NCBI GenBank assembly: GCA_963923035.1
Contig: CAWUKT010000099.1
Location: forward strand, 1-24,086
Source: CAWUKT01 sp963923035
GTDB lineage: Bacteria; Bacteroidota; Bacteroidia; J057; JADKCL01
Length of the DNA: 24,086 bases
Direction of reading: 5' to 3'
Numbering within the stretch: position 1 is the stretch's first letter; the number at the start of each line of letters is the position of its first letter. This document shows positions 22,970 to 24,086 of this stretch, piece by piece. Position numbers and translations under genes: made by a program. The notes beneath the pieces were generated by a model. The model searched no databases, had not been told where the DNA came from, and was given only the letters and a program-made list of their open reading frames with translations.

Positions 22970-24086
22970 CTATTCGCCGAGGAACGGATAACGGTAATCC
23001 TTGGGGGGATTGAAAGTCTCTTTGATGGTCCGGGGGCTGACCCACCGGAGGAGGTTCAGGTAGGAACCGGCCTTGTCATTGGTGCCGGAGGCCCGGCCTC
23101 CACCAAAGGGCTGCTGCCCAACGACGGCACCTGTAGGCTTATCGTTGATGTAGAAGTTGCCGGCGGAGTGGACCAAAAGTTTGGAGGCCTCGTCGATGAA
23201 GTAGCGGTCCTGCCCGAAGATGGCGCCCGTGAGGGCGTAGGGGCTGGTCTTGTCGAGAATCGCAATGGTCTCGCGCCATTTTTCATCTTCGTATTCATAG
23301 ACCGTCAGGACCGGGCCGAAGATTTCCTCGCGCATGGTCAGGAAGTTCGGATCGCTGGTCTTGATCAGGGTCGGCTCGATGAAATAGCCCTTGGACTTGT
23401 CGTAGTTTCCGCCTTGGATGATCTCGGCATTCGGAGCTTCCTTTGCCCGCTCAATATAGCTGGCAATCTTGTCGAAAGCCGCTTCGTCGATCACAGCGTT
23501 GATGAAGTTCCCGAAGTCCATCGGGCTGCCCATCTTAAAGGACTGCATGTCCTTGATGACCTCCGAGATCACGTCGACGTAGATCGACTTGGGGATGTAG
23601 ACGCGGGAAGCGGCCGAGCATTTCTGGCCCTGGAATTCGTAGGCTCCCCGGGTCATGGCCGTCGCGAGCGCCTTGGTATCGGCGGAGTGGTGGGCAAAGA
23701 TGAAGTCTTTCCCGCCGGTCTCACCGACGATGCGCGGATAGGACTTGTAGGTCGCGATATTGGTGCCGATTTCCTTCCAGAGGTGCTGGAAGACGCCGGT
23801 CGAACCGGTGAAGTGGAGCCCGGCAAAGTCGGGGTGCTTGAAGACCACGTCGCCAGCGGTGGGGCCATCGACGTAGACCAGGTTGATGACGCCGTCGGGA
23901 AGGCCTGCCTCCCGGAAAATTTCCATGACAATGTTGGCAGAGTAGATCTGGGAGTCGGCGGGTTTCCACACGACGGTATTGCCCATGAGGGCGGCCGAGG
24001 CGGGCAGGTTGCCGGCGATGGCGGTGAAGTTGAAGGGCGTGATGGCGAAGATAAAGCCTTCCAGTCCCCGGTATTCGAGGCGGTTC
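22970..24086 (-). CDS. pruA: 1-pyrroline-5-carboxylate dehydrogenase, 5' end outside the window
   Basis: The reading frame is open to the window edge, so the gene is incomplete at its start; 371 residues are visible of the roughly 540 usual for the family. An internal ATG at 23986 is not the start, because the upstream codons read as conserved family sequence (GLEGFIFAITPFNFTAIAGN). Motifs of the aldehyde dehydrogenase superfamily are present: ITPFNF with the oxyanion Asn, VVWKPA, GSTGVFQHLW, GETGGKD with the general-base Glu, GQKCSAASR with the catalytic Cys, and EEIFGPVLTVY. The enzyme oxidises glutamate semialdehyde (from pyrroline-5-carboxylate) to glutamate with NAD, the second step of proline breakdown. 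The C-terminal WVSPRTIKETFNPPKDYRYPFL is typical of the P5CDH branch. A terminator follows. Confidence 0.93.
   Translation of the reverse strand, partial: NRLEYRGLEGFIFAITPFNFTAIAGNLPASAALMGNTVVWKPADSQIYSANIVMEIFREAGLPDGVINLVYVDGPTAGDVVFKHPDFAGLHFTGSTGVFQHLWKEIGTNIATYKSYPRIVGETGGKDFIFAHHSADTKALATAMTRGAYEFQGQKCSAASRVYIPKSIYVDVISEVIKDMQSFKMGSPMDFGNFINAVIDEAAFDKIASYIERAKEAPNAEIIQGGNYDKSKGYFIEPTLIKTSDPNFLTMREEIFGPVLTVYEYEDEKWRETIAILDKTSPYALTGAIFGQDRYFIDEASKLLVHSAGNFYINDKPTGAVVGQQPFGGGRASGTNDKAGSYLNLLRWVSPRTIKETFNPPKDYRYPFLGE

Noticed and set aside
23986..23986. ATG as the start of the P5C dehydrogenase gene
   Set aside because: The frame stays open to the window edge and the upstream codons spell conserved aldehyde dehydrogenase sequence, so the true start is outside the window.

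Overview
The window looks like chromosomal DNA of a moderately GC-rich Bacteroidota, most likely a marine or sludge-type saprospirian (Lewinella-like). This is inferred from family content, not from a database match. The supporting signs are a type IX secretion C-terminal sorting domain, a DAHP synthase-chorismate mutase fusion in the Bacteroidota domain order, a GH3-like/serine hydrolase fusion lipoprotein, a TPR sensor kinase beside a LytTR regulator, A/C-rich leaders without Shine-Dalgarno sequences, and at least one promoter of the Bacteroidota TTG-N19-TAnnTTTG type. No tRNA, rRNA, CRISPR array or intact mobile element was seen.

Layout. At 1-4.7 kb there is a surface-lipoprotein candidate, a large exported TPR-CHAT protease-like protein (both on the minus strand) and a divergent DUF523/TudS-type iron-sulfur protein. 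At 4.7-7.1 kb lies a secreted beta-helix/PKD protein with a T9SS tail; the middle of this gene is clearly AT-richer than its ends. At 7.2-11.1 kb the minus strand carries an alpha/beta hydrolase lipoprotein coupled to a barrel-like lipoprotein, an exported NTF2-like protein, a YdjM-type membrane protein and a DUF1573-like protein. At 11.3-14.3 kb the plus strand carries a GH3-like/serine hydrolase fusion whose GH3 half seems to lack its catalytic residues. Next come the aromatic-biosynthesis fusion enzyme and an overlapping ECF sigma/anti-sigma pair (14.3-16.8 kb, minus). At 17.0-18.0 kb two tandem paralogous small genes that I do not recognise end at a strong terminator. A TPR histidine kinase (plus) and a LytTR regulator (minus) then converge with one base between them. 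After an AT-richer gap of about 900 bases come a long-chain polyprenyl diphosphate synthase and the 5'-truncated proline-catabolism gene for P5C dehydrogenase.

Functionally the window mixes housekeeping metabolism (aromatic amino acids, polyprenyl/quinone side chain, proline degradation) with envelope and signalling modules. The most novel-looking items are the tandem paralog pair at 17.0-18.0 kb, the apparently periplasm-facing TPR-CHAT protein, the GH3-like pseudoenzyme fusion, and the sigma/anti-sigma pair whose anti-sigma factor has an extracytoplasmic TPR domain. All three convergent gene junctions lack a visible terminator, and several intergenic gaps carry purine-rich GGGAAA-like tracts.
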